Assembly: GCA_046290815.1 (NCBI GenBank)
Contig: JBKBUF010000003.1
Location: 1-64,000, forward strand
Direction: 5' to 3'
From: JBKBUF01 sp046290815
Lineage (GTDB): Bacteria > Bacteroidota > Bacteroidia > Cytophagales > Cytophagaceae
Length of the DNA: 64,000 bases
Shown: positions 40,089-49,381 of the stretch, in pieces
How positions within the stretch are numbered: the stretch's first letter is position 1
How the letters are laid out: each line of letters opens with the position of its first letter
Program-made: the position numbers and the translations under genes
Notes under the pieces: generated by a model
What the model saw: only the letters and a program-made list of their open reading frames with translations
What the model was told of the DNA's origin: nothing
Database searches by the model: none

Positions 40089-42698
40089 CTATTTTTTAGG
40101 AATCATGATTTTAAATTCAGTCCCTTCATTTTCCTTGCTGGATACTTCGATGGTGCCACCTGCATTTTCTACCATTCTTTTTACAATATACAACCCGATG
40201 CCTGTGCCTTCTACATGGTCATGAAATCTTTTGAACATGGTAAATAACTGTCCAATCTTCTCCTCCGGTATTCCAAGGCCGTTATCTCTTACATTTAATA
40301 CTGTATGATTGCCTTTACTATATGTTGAAATATTCACAAAACATTCCCTTTCCTGCGACCTGTACTTGATGGCGTTGCTCAAAAGGTTATATACGATGCT
40401 TCTTATATTCTTTTTAATAAATTTAATATTCATGACCTGAAGATTTACATCAATACGGCAAGATGGAGGGATTATGTTTTTCAATTCATCTTTTACTTCA
40501 TCTATAATTTCGCCTATCGAGATTTCTTCTGCAGGCTCGCCTTCAAGTTCTTTTTGTAATTTGGAAATATCAGTAAGATCCTGAATAGTATTTTTAAATC
40601 TTGTTACCGCAAGGTTCATCAATTCCAGAATTTGGAAAAAATCTTCTTTAGGAATTTCAGGATCTTTCAAAGCATCCACCAATCCTTCAATATTGGATAT
40701 AGGTGCTTTGAGGTCATGCGATGCAGTATAAATAAAACTATCAAGATCATTATTGATTTTTTCAAGATCCCTGTTTTTTTTCTGCATAGATTCGAACAGG
40801 CGTGAATTATCTATAGCGATAGCAGTTTGTGAAGCGATACCTTTTGCAAGTTCAATTGCCTGTTTACCAAATTTATCTTTTTCTGAATGTCCAAAGAAAA
40901 GTCCTCCCAGCACTTCTCCTGATCTTGAAACTACAGGTACCGCCAGATAGCTAACTACAGGAATATGACCTTCGGGCATGCCATTATATGGAGGATTTTG
41001 TCCGTACCTATGGTCTTTGGAAATATCACCGGAAACAACTACTTCTTCACCATAGAAAGTAGGGGAAAATATTTTAGTATTTCTGGGCATTGGATAGTTT
41101 TTAAATACATCAGGAGACACGCCTGAAAGACTGTACAACGTGTATGACTCATTCTTTTCATTGATAACATTGTAAAAAAAAGCGCCGAATTCCGCACCTG
41201 TAATTTTAGTAGCAGCGTCTGTTACCTTTTGTACCAGATCATTCAGGTTTAATTCGCCTGATATAATTCTTCCGATTTCATTGATTAATTCAAGAGTACG
41301 GGTTCTTTCTCCAAGTGCTGACGCGCTTTCTTTAATTTTTAATTCTGAAGATTTTAGTTCTGTAATGTCCCTTACTTCTATTACCTTTCCAAAAAAGCTG
41401 CCTGATTCAAAAATCGGCTTAAACGAACATAGTACATAGATTGGATTTCCTTCTTTATTTCTGAATGTATCTTCTGCGTTTTTAATTTCATAAGTGAGTT
41501 CATTAAAAGCTTTTTTCCTGTCGTATTTATCATTTTCTCCGTATGAAATTAATGAAATCAAGGGTTCTTCATTCACTTGTTTACTGTCAAAGCCGAAAAG
41601 TGCATGAGCCGCCGGGTTCATGAATACACAAAATCCTTTATGATTTATAAGAAACAAGGCTGCACTGGCATTGTCAGTAATATTTGTTCTTATTACATCT
41701 AATCTTCTATTATTTGCATAAGACCACAAGAAACCAAATACGAGAAAACTTATGATTATTCCTGAAATCAGAATCACATTCGGAATGTTATTTTGAGGGG
41801 AATATATGACTCCGGGAAGTGCTCTGTAATAAATTCTCCAATATATATCTCCGAATTTTATTATCTGTGTAGTTGAAATGAATTCTGCTTTGTCGTCATT
41901 ATAATCTATTTGCCCCTCTTTGTTATAAAGAAGTGTACGTTCATTAATCTCTCCGCCATTATACACTTCTACATCAAGATCCGGATAATTGTCAGTCAAT
42001 ATGGCCTTCATAAAATCGAATGATCGGAAAGGGTAATATACAAATCCTTGTATATTTTGTAAGTCATTATTCTTAAATATGGGTAAGTACATTAAAAAAC
42101 CGGGTTGAATATCCTCTTCTGTTTCCTGTACCAGTTTTACCTTGCCTGTAATAACAGGAGTATTGGTTTTCATTGCTTCACTCATTGCAATTCTTCTTAC
42201 AGAATCACTAAACATGTCGTATCCGAAAGCTCTTTGATTTCGTAAATCAAAGGGTTCAATAAAGATGATGGAAGAATAGGTTTCCCTTTTTCCGTAAGGT
42301 CGGATTTGATATTCCGGGAATCCCTCATTTCTTATTTGTTGTGTATGACGTATTGAGTCTTCGGGTGTAACAAATACTGTATAACCTAATCCCTGAAGCC
42401 CTGGAAAGTTTTTTTCTAACTCCAGGAGATCAACATAATTTTTCCACTCCTGCCTGTTTATGGTATCGGTTAAATTTACAAATGCCTGTGCCCCTCTCAA
42501 TATTTGTGCATAATCCCGCAGCCTTAAACTTATTGCATTTGTAGCAGATGTTGTTCTGTGGCCAAATTCTAATAATACCCTTTGTTTTATTTCAGATTGG
42601 ACCTGAATATAAAGCAGCAATGTAACCAGGAGCACAATAAATGAGGTAACAATGGCAGTGAGATAGTATCTGATAAATCTTTTTACTCTAAAAATCAC
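40089..42698 (-). CDS. Hybrid-sensing histidine kinase (CHASE-PAS-GAF-HisKA-HATPase)
   Basis: 869 residues from a GTG. Two spans (about 12-32 and 305-328) enclose a CHASE domain (about 75-265; FVNLTDTINRQEW, GYTVFVTPEDS). In the cytosol: PAS (about 340-450; CVFMNPAAHALFGF), GAF (about 475-625), HisKA with H-box SHDLKAPISNIE (His at about 661), and HATPase with NLLSNAIKYRS, VRDNGLGIPEEKI and GTGIGLYIVKR. No receiver domain. It precedes the PhoB-like regulator gene and is the presumed partner. Classical PhoR lacks CHASE and GAF, so the signal may be more complex than phosphate alone. Confidence 0.88.
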   Translation of the reverse strand: MIFRVKRFIRYYLTAIVTSFIVLLVTLLLYIQVQSEIKQRVLLEFGHRTTSATNAISLRLRDYAQILRGAQAFVNLTDTINRQEWKNYVDLLELEKNFPGLQGLGYTVFVTPEDSIRHTQQIRNEGFPEYQIRPYGKRETYSSIIFIEPFDLRNQRAFGYDMFSDSVRRIAMSEAMKTNTPVITGKVKLVQETEEDIQPGFLMYLPIFKNNDLQNIQGFVYYPFRSFDFMKAILTDNYPDLDVEVYNGGEINERTLLYNKEGQIDYNDDKAEFISTTQIIKFGDIYWRIYYRALPGVIYSPQNNIPNVILISGIIISFLVFGFLWSYANNRRLDVIRTNITDNASAALFLINHKGFCVFMNPAAHALFGFDSKQVNEEPLISLISYGENDKYDRKKAFNELTYEIKNAEDTFRNKEGNPIYVLCSFKPIFESGSFFGKVIEVRDITELKSSELKIKESASALGERTRTLELINEIGRIISGELNLNDLVQKVTDAATKITGAEFGAFFYNVINEKNESYTLYSLSGVSPDVFKNYPMPRNTKIFSPTFYGEEVVVSGDISKDHRYGQNPPYNGMPEGHIPVVSYLAVPVVSRSGEVLGGLFFGHSEKDKFGKQAIELAKGIASQTAIAIDNSRLFESMQKKNRDLEKINNDLDSFIYTASHDLKAPISNIEGLVDALKDPEIPKEDFFQILELMNLAVTRFKNTIQDLTDISKLQKELEGEPAEEISIGEIIDEVKDELKNIIPPSCRIDVNLQVMNIKFIKKNIRSIVYNLLSNAIKYRSQERECFVNISTYSKGNHTVLNVRDNGLGIPEEKIGQLFTMFKRFHDHVEGTGIGLYIVKRMVENAGGTIEVSSKENEGTEFKIMIPKK

Positions 42699-42957
42699 TG
42701 ATCACCTGATTTAATTCATAAGAACAAATAATCATTAATATTGTTTAAAAATAACATTATTTTGTTGACTTACAGATGGTTTTGTTAAATTTTTAAAACA
42801 TTTTAAAAATTTATAAACAATTCTTATTCGAAATGGTTTTAATATGTACTGAGAGTTTGAATAGCAAAGGCTTCAAATCTTTCTCTAATAATTTATACAA
42901 CAAGTTTTTTGGGTTTAGTAAGGGTTTAACCCCGGGGCACCGGGGTTTTACTTTTTA
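42699..42957. other. Gene-free stretch, possible small RNA locus on the plus strand
   Basis: No credible protein gene. AT-rich up to about 42900 and then a strong GC hairpin with a U-run on the plus strand (listed next). As no plus-strand gene precedes it, the 42720-42950 stretch could give a short non-coding transcript. No clear TAnnTTTG box was found. Confidence 0.35.
42928..42957 (+). terminator. GC-rich terminator hairpin
   Basis: AACCCCGG (42928-42935) pairs exactly with CCGGGGTT (42940-42947) around GGCA, then TTACTTTTTATT on the plus strand. It sits at the 3' end of the minus-strand 129-residue gene, but on that strand no U-run follows the stem. Confidence 0.65.
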
Positions 42958-43347
42958 TTACCCAACCTCTCGAAATCTTTTCAGCCAGGTTACTGCTGAT
43001 TCTTTATTATTGAAAATTCTTGTAGGTACCGGAGGCTTGTTAAATAACATGAAAAAATTAGCCAATATATGACTGACATGAGAAGATATAACCACTGCAC
43101 ATGCGCTGGCTAATGCAGCACCTTCGTTGGCAAAATATTCTCTCGCTTCATTATTTATATAGATGGCCTGTTGAATATCACAGATAATCGGGTAGGTAAT
43201 TCCATTCTGAAACTCTATCCGGTCTTTCACTAATTTAATCGCCTCTTGTTTAGAAACAATGATGTTTTTAAGAGTAAAATGTTCAATGCCATCAATGATC
43301 TCAATTGTAACCAATTCATTTTCAAAAAAACTTCCCCTTAATCTCAT
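42958..43347 (-). CDS. Hypothetical protein, possibly STAS/SpoIIAA-like
   Basis: 129 residues from the ATG at 43347; a GTG upstream lies inside the trxA terminator and is rejected. Soluble alpha/beta protein (VTIEIIDGIEHFTLKNIIVS; YPIICDIQQAIYINNEAREYF; ACAVVISSHVSHILANFFM). The pattern recalls short STAS/SEC14-like proteins often found near signalling genes in Bacteroidota. Function unknown. Downstream of trxA on the same strand but separated by a terminator. Confidence 0.6.
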   Translation of the reverse strand: MRLRGSFFENELVTIEIIDGIEHFTLKNIIVSKQEAIKLVKDRIEFQNGITYPIICDIQQAIYINNEAREYFANEGAALASACAVVISSHVSHILANFFMLFNKPPVPTRIFNNKESAVTWLKRFREVG

Positions 43348-43353
43348 AGCAAA

Positions 43354-43381
43354 TAAAAAAACCACTTAGCATTAAGTGGTT
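43354..43381 (-). terminator. Terminator of trxA
   Basis: AACCACTTA (43360-43368) pairs with TAAGTGGTT (43373-43381) around GCAT. On the minus strand it is followed by TTTTTTATTTGC. Confidence 0.88.
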
Positions 43382-43407
43382 GGCAATCTTTAATGTTTAG
43401 CTTACTC

Positions 43408-43728
43408 TTAAAGGTGGGCTTCCAGCTTCTGTGTTAAAACAGACTTAGGAACTGCTCCTACTTGTTTCTCAACGATTTTTCCGTTTTTGATAACCAATAA
43501 AGTAGGAATACTTCTAATTCCGAATTTTGCCGAAGTGTTAGGATTATTATCTACGTCTACTTTTCCTACAATAGCTTTACCTTCAAAGTCCGAAGCAAGC
43601 TCTTCAACAACCGGTCCGATCATTTTGCAGGGCCCACACCATTCTGCCCAAAAATCTACTAATACCGGTTTGTCAGTGTTGATTACATCATCAAAATTTG
43701 CATCGGTGATTTCAATAGCTTTTCCCAT
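43408..43728 (-). CDS. trxA: Thioredoxin
   Basis: 106 residues. Classic fold with active site WAEWCGPCKMI (Cys at about residues 31 and 34), the buried Asp in LVDFWA and cis-Pro in IRSIPTLLVI. Cytosolic disulfide reductase. Single gene with its own terminator; TAGATTTG (minus) at 43769-43776 is its probable -7 box. Confidence 0.97.
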   Translation of the reverse strand: MGKAIEITDANFDDVINTDKPVLVDFWAEWCGPCKMIGPVVEELASDFEGKAIVGKVDVDNNPNTSAKFGIRSIPTLLVIKNGKIVEKQVGAVPKSVLTQKLEAHL

Positions 43729-43768
43729 AATTATTCAATGAAAAAGTTAAATAAGTTTATAATATGCT

Positions 43769-43776
43769 CAAATCTA
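43769..43776 (-). promoter_or_regulatory. Probable -7 box of trxA
   Basis: TAGATTTG on the minus strand, 41 bases before the ATG, fits TAnnTTTG. It lies between the dnaE stop and trxA. Confidence 0.45.
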
Positions 43777-43800
43777 ATACTTTTTTTGAAAAATTCTGTC

Positions 43801-46800
43801 TTATACAAGAATTTTATAATCCACTCCTTCGAGCTGTTTTAACTGTTCCAGAAAACTATTGTTTGGCTCTATTTTGAATCTCCTTGAAAATAGCTCAACT
43901 GTAATATTTTCAGAGTGATCAGCTAATAAAAACCTCAATTCATTATCTCCGGGATTATCTTTTATCAAGCTTTCAAGTCTGTCCAGTATATCATTTTTGA
44001 TTTGAGCCGCTTCCATGGAAAGCATGATTCCTTTTAAGAATTTCTTTCTAACATCTGCAAGTAATGTTATTGTAGAAGGACGGAACTCCCACTGCTCACT
44101 ATTGTTGAATCTTTGCTGTACCTTGCCTTTTATAAAAAGAAATTCGCCGGGTTTTATCCAATGGGCAAATTTCAGATAGTCTTCACCAAACAGGGCCATT
44201 TCAATGGAATCTGCAAAATCTTCCAAGGTAAAAACAACAAAAGACTTACCGTTTTTCATTTGGCGCACATTTACCTTTCCTACTATTCCGGCAATGTTTG
44301 CTTCTTTGTTTTTGTAATCAAATACTTTGTCTGCAGTACAGGTACAGAATTTTTCAATCTCCAGTCTGAATTGATCCAAAGGATGGCCGGAAATATAAAA
44401 ACCTACTACCTCTTTTTCATATTTCAGTTTTTCAATATCACTCCAGGGCTCACAGTCCGGAACCTTGGGTTTGGCTACTTCAGCACTTGATCCTGTTGAA
44501 CCAAACAAAGAATGTTGTGATGCCTCCTGGTCTGCCTGATAAGCATTACCATAACGTATGATCTTTTCAATTGTACTTGAGTTGTCTTTGTCGGCAGTTA
44601 CATAAAAATACTGAGCCCGGTGAAGACCAAAAGAATCGAATGCTCCTGCATAGGCAAAACATTCGAATGTCTTTTTGTTCATGGTCCTGAGGTTTACTCG
44701 CTGTGCTAAATTAAAGATATCAGTATACGGACCATTCTTTTCTCTTTCCGAAATAATAGCTGCGATTGCTGCTTCTCCGGCTCCTTTAATTGCTCCAAGT
44801 CCAAAACGGATTTTTCCTTCTTTGTTAACATCGAAATTCATGGAACTTTCATTAATATCCGGTCCCAATACGGTAAGACCCATTTTTCTGCACTCATCCA
44901 TGAAGAAGGATATCTTATCAATATTACTCATATTATGAGTTAATACAGATGCCATGTATTCTGCCGGATGATGAGCCTTAAGAAATGCAGTCTGAAAGGC
45001 TACAAAAGCATAACATGTGGAGTGAGATTTGTTGAACGCATAGGAAGCAAATGCTTCCCAATCCGTCCATACTTTATCGCAAACTTTGGGGTCATGACCG
45101 TTTTTCTCACAGCCCTCCATAAACTTGCTTTTCATTTTATCCAGAGTAGCTCTGTCTTTTTTACCCATCGCTTTTCTCAGGATATCTGCATCTCCCTTTG
45201 AAAAGTTAGCAAGCTTTTGGGAAAGCAACATCACCTGCTCCTGATAAACAGTGATACCATATGTATCTTCAAGATATTGCTGCATTTCTGCAATATCGTA
45301 GGTGATCGGTTCCTTTCCGTGCTTTCTTCTGATGTAGTTAGGTATATATTCCAGGGGCCCCGGACGGTACAAAGCATTCATGGCAATAAGGTCTGCGAAT
45401 TTGTCAGGCCTTAATTCCTTAAGGTATTTCTGCATTCCCGGAGACTCGAACTGGAAGGTACCATTGGTTTCCCCGCGCTGATATAAAGCAAAAGTCTTTT
45501 GGTCTTCTAAATCTATCTCGTCTATTTCTATGTCTACGCCTTTATTTTTTTTGATTAGTGCAAGAGCATCTTTGATAATAGTAAGGGTTTTTAACCCAAG
45601 AAAGTCCATCTTGATTACTCCTGCATCTTCAATCACTTTTCCATCATATTGTGTAAGCAAAAGGTCAGAATCTTTAGAGGTAGCTACCGGCATCAGATCT
45701 GTCAGATCATGAGGAGCAATGATAATTCCCGCAGCGTGCACACCCGTACCTCTTACAGAACCTTCAAGTATCAGGGCTTCTTTAAGAACATTTGCCTGCA
45801 AGTCATTTCCTTTGTAAATTTCTCTCAGCTTCTTGACATTTTCCAGGTCTTCACCGTTTATGCCCTCTTTACTCGATAGTCCACCTTCTCCGTCTAATGG
45901 CGCAGTAAGCACTCTGCCTAATTCTATTCCTGGCTTCTCCGGAACAAGCTTCGCAAGAGCATTTGAATCCTGCAGAGGTAAATCCAGTACCCTGGCAACA
46001 TCTTTGATACTCATCTTAGCTGCCATTGAGCCATAAGTAACTATTTGCGCAACCTGGGTTTTCCCATATTTGTCAACTACATAATCTATTACTTTTTGCC
46101 TTCCTTCATCATCAAAATCTGTATCAATATCTGGCATGCTCTTCCTGTCCGGATTAAGAAATCTCTCAAAAAGGAGATCATACTTGATTGGATCAATGTT
46201 AGTGATACCTATGCAATAGGCAACTGCCGATCCTGCTGCAGAACCTCTTCCTGGTCCGACAAATACACCTATCTCTCTTCCTTTGTTGATGAAGTCCTGT
46301 ACGATAAGAAAGTATCCGGCAAATCCCATGGTTTTAATTGTGAAAAGCTCAAAATTCAATCGCTCTTCTATTTCAGGGGTGATGTCGACATATCTTTTCT
46401 TAGCACCTTCAAATGTTAGATGTTTAAGATATTCCCATTGGTTCAATACATCGCCTTCAGAACCCTGATGGATTTTAAATTCGTCTGGTATTGGGAAATT
46501 AGGTAGAAGAATATCTCTCTTTAATTTCAGGCTTTCTACTTTATCAACTATTTCAATCGTATTGTCAAGCGACTCCGGAAGATCATGAAACAGTTTCGCC
46601 ATTTCATTTTTTGTCTTAAAATAAAATTGATCGTTGTAGAAGGCAAAACGGGTACCTTTTGGCATGGCACCTTCATCATTGAATTCTTTGTTAGTAGGGG
46701 TGCTCTGTTTTTCACCTGTATTTATGCAAAGCAAAATATCATGGGCATTAGCGTCTTCCTGGTTGACATAATGCGTGTCGTTTGATGCAATGATTTTTAC

Positions 46801-47397
46801 ATTATATTTCTTAGCAAATCTAACCAGCACTTCATTTACTTTTATCTGGTCAGCTATATCATGTCGCTGAAGTTCTACATAATAATCATCTCCAAAAATG
46901 TCAAGCCACCATTTAAAGACTTTTTCTCCTTCTTCTTCTCCCTTTTTAAGGATAGTTCTTGGTACTTCTGCACCAATGCAACAGGTGGTAGCTATAAGTC
47001 CTTTATGGTATTTTAAAATAAGCTCCTTGTCAATACGAGGATATTTGCTGTACATTCCTTCTATGTATCCAAGAGAACATAGCTTAGCCAGGTTTTTATA
47101 GCCTTCCGCATTTTTTGCAAGAAGAAGCTGATGGCAACGGATGTCTTTATCTTCTTTGGTAAATGTTTTTTTATGTCTGTCATTTACCAGATAAAATTCA
47201 CATCCGACGATAGGTTTTATGTTATGCTTATTCGCCTCTGCAACAAATTTGAAAACGCCAAACATGTTACCATGGTCAGTGATTGCTACGGCCTTCATTT
47301 CATCCTTCTGAGCCTTTTTCATCAGGTCAGAAATGTTAGCAGCTCCGTCTAGTAGAGAAAATTGTGTGTGAACGTGTAAATGGGCGAAATCGGGCAT
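43801..47397 (-). CDS. dnaE: DNA polymerase III subunit alpha
   Basis: 1198 residues. N-terminal PHP domain (FAHLHVHTQFSLLDGA; AITDHGNMFGVFKF), polymerase core with the catalytic acidic motif KSMPDIDTDFDDEGRQ (about residue 415), GPGRGSAAGS, and the thumb/fingers stretch YNRPGPLEYIP-like (ALYRPGPLEYIPNYIRRKHG). A C-terminal OB domain (about 990-1070) follows. DnaE1-type replicative polymerase, slightly longer than the E. coli protein. Separate transcript; the downstream trxA has its own promoter box. Confidence 0.97.
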   Translation of the reverse strand: MPDFAHLHVHTQFSLLDGAANISDLMKKAQKDEMKAVAITDHGNMFGVFKFVAEANKHNIKPIVGCEFYLVNDRHKKTFTKEDKDIRCHQLLLAKNAEGYKNLAKLCSLGYIEGMYSKYPRIDKELILKYHKGLIATTCCIGAEVPRTILKKGEEEGEKVFKWWLDIFGDDYYVELQRHDIADQIKVNEVLVRFAKKYNVKIIASNDTHYVNQEDANAHDILLCINTGEKQSTPTNKEFNDEGAMPKGTRFAFYNDQFYFKTKNEMAKLFHDLPESLDNTIEIVDKVESLKLKRDILLPNFPIPDEFKIHQGSEGDVLNQWEYLKHLTFEGAKKRYVDITPEIEERLNFELFTIKTMGFAGYFLIVQDFINKGREIGVFVGPGRGSAAGSAVAYCIGITNIDPIKYDLLFERFLNPDRKSMPDIDTDFDDEGRQKVIDYVVDKYGKTQVAQIVTYGSMAAKMSIKDVARVLDLPLQDSNALAKLVPEKPGIELGRVLTAPLDGEGGLSSKEGINGEDLENVKKLREIYKGNDLQANVLKEALILEGSVRGTGVHAAGIIIAPHDLTDLMPVATSKDSDLLLTQYDGKVIEDAGVIKMDFLGLKTLTIIKDALALIKKNKGVDIEIDEIDLEDQKTFALYQRGETNGTFQFESPGMQKYLKELRPDKFADLIAMNALYRPGPLEYIPNYIRRKHGKEPITYDIAEMQQYLEDTYGITVYQEQVMLLSQKLANFSKGDADILRKAMGKKDRATLDKMKSKFMEGCEKNGHDPKVCDKVWTDWEAFASYAFNKSHSTCYAFVAFQTAFLKAHHPAEYMASVLTHNMSNIDKISFFMDECRKMGLTVLGPDINESSMNFDVNKEGKIRFGLGAIKGAGEAAIAAIISEREKNGPYTDIFNLAQRVNLRTMNKKTFECFAYAGAFDSFGLHRAQYFYVTADKDNSSTIEKIIRYGNAYQADQEASQHSLFGSTGSSAEVAKPKVPDCEPWSDIEKLKYEKEVVGFYISGHPLDQFRLEIEKFCTCTADKVFDYKNKEANIAGIVGKVNVRQMKNGKSFVVFTLEDFADSIEMALFGEDYLKFAHWIKPGEFLFIKGKVQQRFNNSEQWEFRPSTITLLADVRKKFLKGIMLSMEAAQIKNDILDRLESLIKDNPGDNELRFLLADHSENITVELFSRRFKIEPNNSFLEQLKQLEGVDYKILV

Positions 47398-47484
47398 TTG
47401 TTATGATTTATTATGCAGGGATATAAAATTAAGATTTCCTCAGGCAAAGTTTTCAACAAACTTGATAGATTATCAACACAAAAT

Positions 47485-47525
47485 AAAAAACCGGAATTCC
47501 CACCATTAGGAAATTCCGGTTTTTA
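47485..47525. terminator. Bidirectional terminator between dnaE start and the 86-residue gene
   Basis: AACCGGAATT (47489-47498) pairs exactly with AATTCCGGTT (47512-47521). A U-run follows on the minus strand (TTTTTTATTTTG) and a shorter one on the plus strand. It ends the minus-strand 86-residue gene. Confidence 0.85.
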
Positions 47526-47543
47526 AAATACTTTTAAACCTGA

Positions 47544-47804
47544 TCAGGCTTCCTTAATTACATCAACAGAATTTTTCGCTTCATCAGGAAATAAGAAAGA
47601 TCTTAAACTAACAGGCATTTGCTCAATCCTGTCTATAATGTGTTCAAAATCTTCTTTTAGTTCTACATTCAACTTGCCATAGATTGCCTGATCAAGCAGT
47701 AAGATGATGAATAAAATACTTGAAAAATAAAAGCTCAAACAAACAGTTACAACAGTTGAAACATTCACTAACAGATTCTTTACTGAATTGGTTATGTTTC
47801 TCAT
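47544..47804 (-). CDS. Small membrane protein, hypothetical
   Basis: 86 residues with one long hydrophobic span (about 12-40, VSTVVTVCLSFYFSSILFIILLL) and a charged amphipathic C-terminal half (VELKEDFEHIIDRIEQMPVSLRSF). Not recognised. It follows the amidase gene on the same strand after 75 bases and has its own terminator, so it is probably real and possibly co-transcribed with the amidase. Confidence 0.6.
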   Translation of the reverse strand: MRNITNSVKNLLVNVSTVVTVCLSFYFSSILFIILLLDQAIYGKLNVELKEDFEHIIDRIEQMPVSLRSFLFPDEAKNSVDVIKEA

Positions 47805-47878
47805 ATATCAGATAGTTTTGCTTATTGTAAGTATAAATTTAAAATACTGATTTTTGAATGTCAATAGTTTTACAGAAA

Positions 47879-48661
47879 TTATTCTATCTGTTCTTCTAAT
47901 TCTCTTTTATAATCTTCCACAGCGCTATAAATCCCCCAGGCAGTGTCAAATCTTCCTGTCTCCGAATTCAGATATTTAAAATCATCTGAATTGGTTATAA
48001 AACCGGTTTCTACCAATACACTAGGCATTGAGGTTTTCCATAATACCAAGAAACCCGCCTGTTTTACTCCTCTGCTGGGCCTGTTGGCAGTGGTCTTGAA
48101 TTCAGTTTCAATTTTCTCGGCCAGATTCATACTGTTATTAAGGAATGCATTCTGGTAAAGAGAAAATAAAATATATGACTGCGGAGAATTAGGGTCAAAT
48201 CCATTGTATTTTGTGGAATAATCCTTTTCCATTAAGATTGAGGAATTTTCTCTTTGGGCAATTTCCAGATTTTGCTCGGTTTTGTGTAATCCCATGCAAT
48301 AGGTTTCGGTACCCTGCATCACATCCGGCCCGGAATTAACATGGATGGAAATGAACAAATCCGCATGATTTTTATTAGCAATACCTGCTCTGTCATGCAG
48401 CTCGATAAACCTGTCATCTTTACGGGTATATATCACCTTAACATCCGGAAGATTTTCTTTAATCATTTCCCCCACTTTTAACGCGATATCTAAGGCAATG
48501 TCTTTTTCAAATGCTTTATTTTTCAGACAGCCAGGGTCTTTTCCCCCGTGTCCTGCATCAATCACAATTGTCTTTACCTTATAGGACTTTTTCTCTACCC
48601 TGTCGAAGGAAGCTAACACCATAATAAGGCAAAAACCTGCTATGACTAGTTTTCTGTACAT
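47879..48661 (-). CDS. N-acetylmuramoyl-L-alanine amidase (Amidase_3)
   Basis: 260 residues with an N-terminal signal (LVIAGFCLIMVLAS). Zinc amidase fold: TIVIDAGHGGKDPGC (His, about residue 38), the Glu in KAFEKDIALDIALKV, ISIHVNSG (second His) and the catalytic Glu in PSVLVETGFITNSDD. Cleaves the bond between MurNAc and the stem peptide in the periplasm, serving cell separation or wall turnover. No LysM or AMIN targeting domain. Confidence 0.93.
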   Translation of the reverse strand: MYRKLVIAGFCLIMVLASFDRVEKKSYKVKTIVIDAGHGGKDPGCLKNKAFEKDIALDIALKVGEMIKENLPDVKVIYTRKDDRFIELHDRAGIANKNHADLFISIHVNSGPDVMQGTETYCMGLHKTEQNLEIAQRENSSILMEKDYSTKYNGFDPNSPQSYILFSLYQNAFLNNSMNLAEKIETEFKTTANRPSRGVKQAGFLVLWKTSMPSVLVETGFITNSDDFKYLNSETGRFDTAWGIYSAVEDYKRELEEQIE

Positions 48662-48757
48662 ACCTTATTAATTTTTTTGATTTCCATTGTAAATATACGA
48701 AAATCAGATCTAAAGTCTAAATCCTGGATTTTATACTATTCAACGAAAAAAATGTTG

Positions 48758-49378
48758 TCAGATAGGTATATAAACCACTTTTTTCGTCTCAAAATAGGAC
48801 TCTTCAAAGAAGTCACTCAAATTATTCACCTGATGTATTCTTTTTAACTCTTTCAATTCTTCTTCCAATTCTCCACCTTTCAGGTATAATATACCATTGT
48901 CTATTCTATTTAGCTGTTCTTGCGCTATTTTCTGACTTACCCAATTGTAAACCTCTTTTAACCTGGTTACCGCCCGGCTTACAACGAAATGGTATTTGGT
49001 GCGTAATTTTTCCACCCGCTGCTGTTCGGCAACTACATTCTTTAATTTCAAATGTTGTGCCACTTCATTTACAACTTTTATTTTCTTGCCTATGCTGTCA
49101 ACAAGATGAAAATGTGAATCTGGAAATAATATAGATAGGGGGATGCCCGGAAAACCGCCACCTGTCCCTACATCCAACACTTTGGTACCAGCTTGAAATG
49201 TAACCACTTTGGCTATTCCCAGACTATGAAGAACATGCCTTTCATATAAAAAATCAATGTCTTTCCGCGAAATTACATTGATCTTTTCATTCCATTCTTT
49301 ATATAAGGTTTCTAATTCCCTGAATTGTTGGATTTGTTGGGTGTTAAGCTCAGGGAAATACTTTAGAATCAGGTCCAA
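48758..49378 (-). CDS. rsmG: 16S rRNA (guanine-N7)-methyltransferase
   Basis: 206 residues. SAM-binding motif VLDVGTGGGFPGIPLSIL (about residues 68-85), HLVDSIGKKIKVV, and the FVVSRAVTRL motif characteristic of RsmG/GidB. Methylates G527 of 16S rRNA (E. coli numbering). Three bases after the sigma factor gene, hence probably in one operon with it. Confidence 0.95.
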   Translation of the reverse strand: MDLILKYFPELNTQQIQQFRELETLYKEWNEKINVISRKDIDFLYERHVLHSLGIAKVVTFQAGTKVLDVGTGGGFPGIPLSILFPDSHFHLVDSIGKKIKVVNEVAQHLKLKNVVAEQQRVEKLRTKYHFVVSRAVTRLKEVYNWVSQKIAQEQLNRIDNGILYLKGGELEEELKELKRIHQVNNLSDFFEESYFETKKVVYIPI

Positions 49379-49381
49379 TTC

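Noticed and set aside
42833..43072. 79-residue plus-strand frame across the GC-rich terminator
   Set aside because: It passes through the hairpin and overlaps the 129-residue gene in antisense.
43348..43365. Longer N-terminus (GTG at 43365) for the gene at 42958-43347
   Set aside because: The GTG lies inside the trxA terminator stem.
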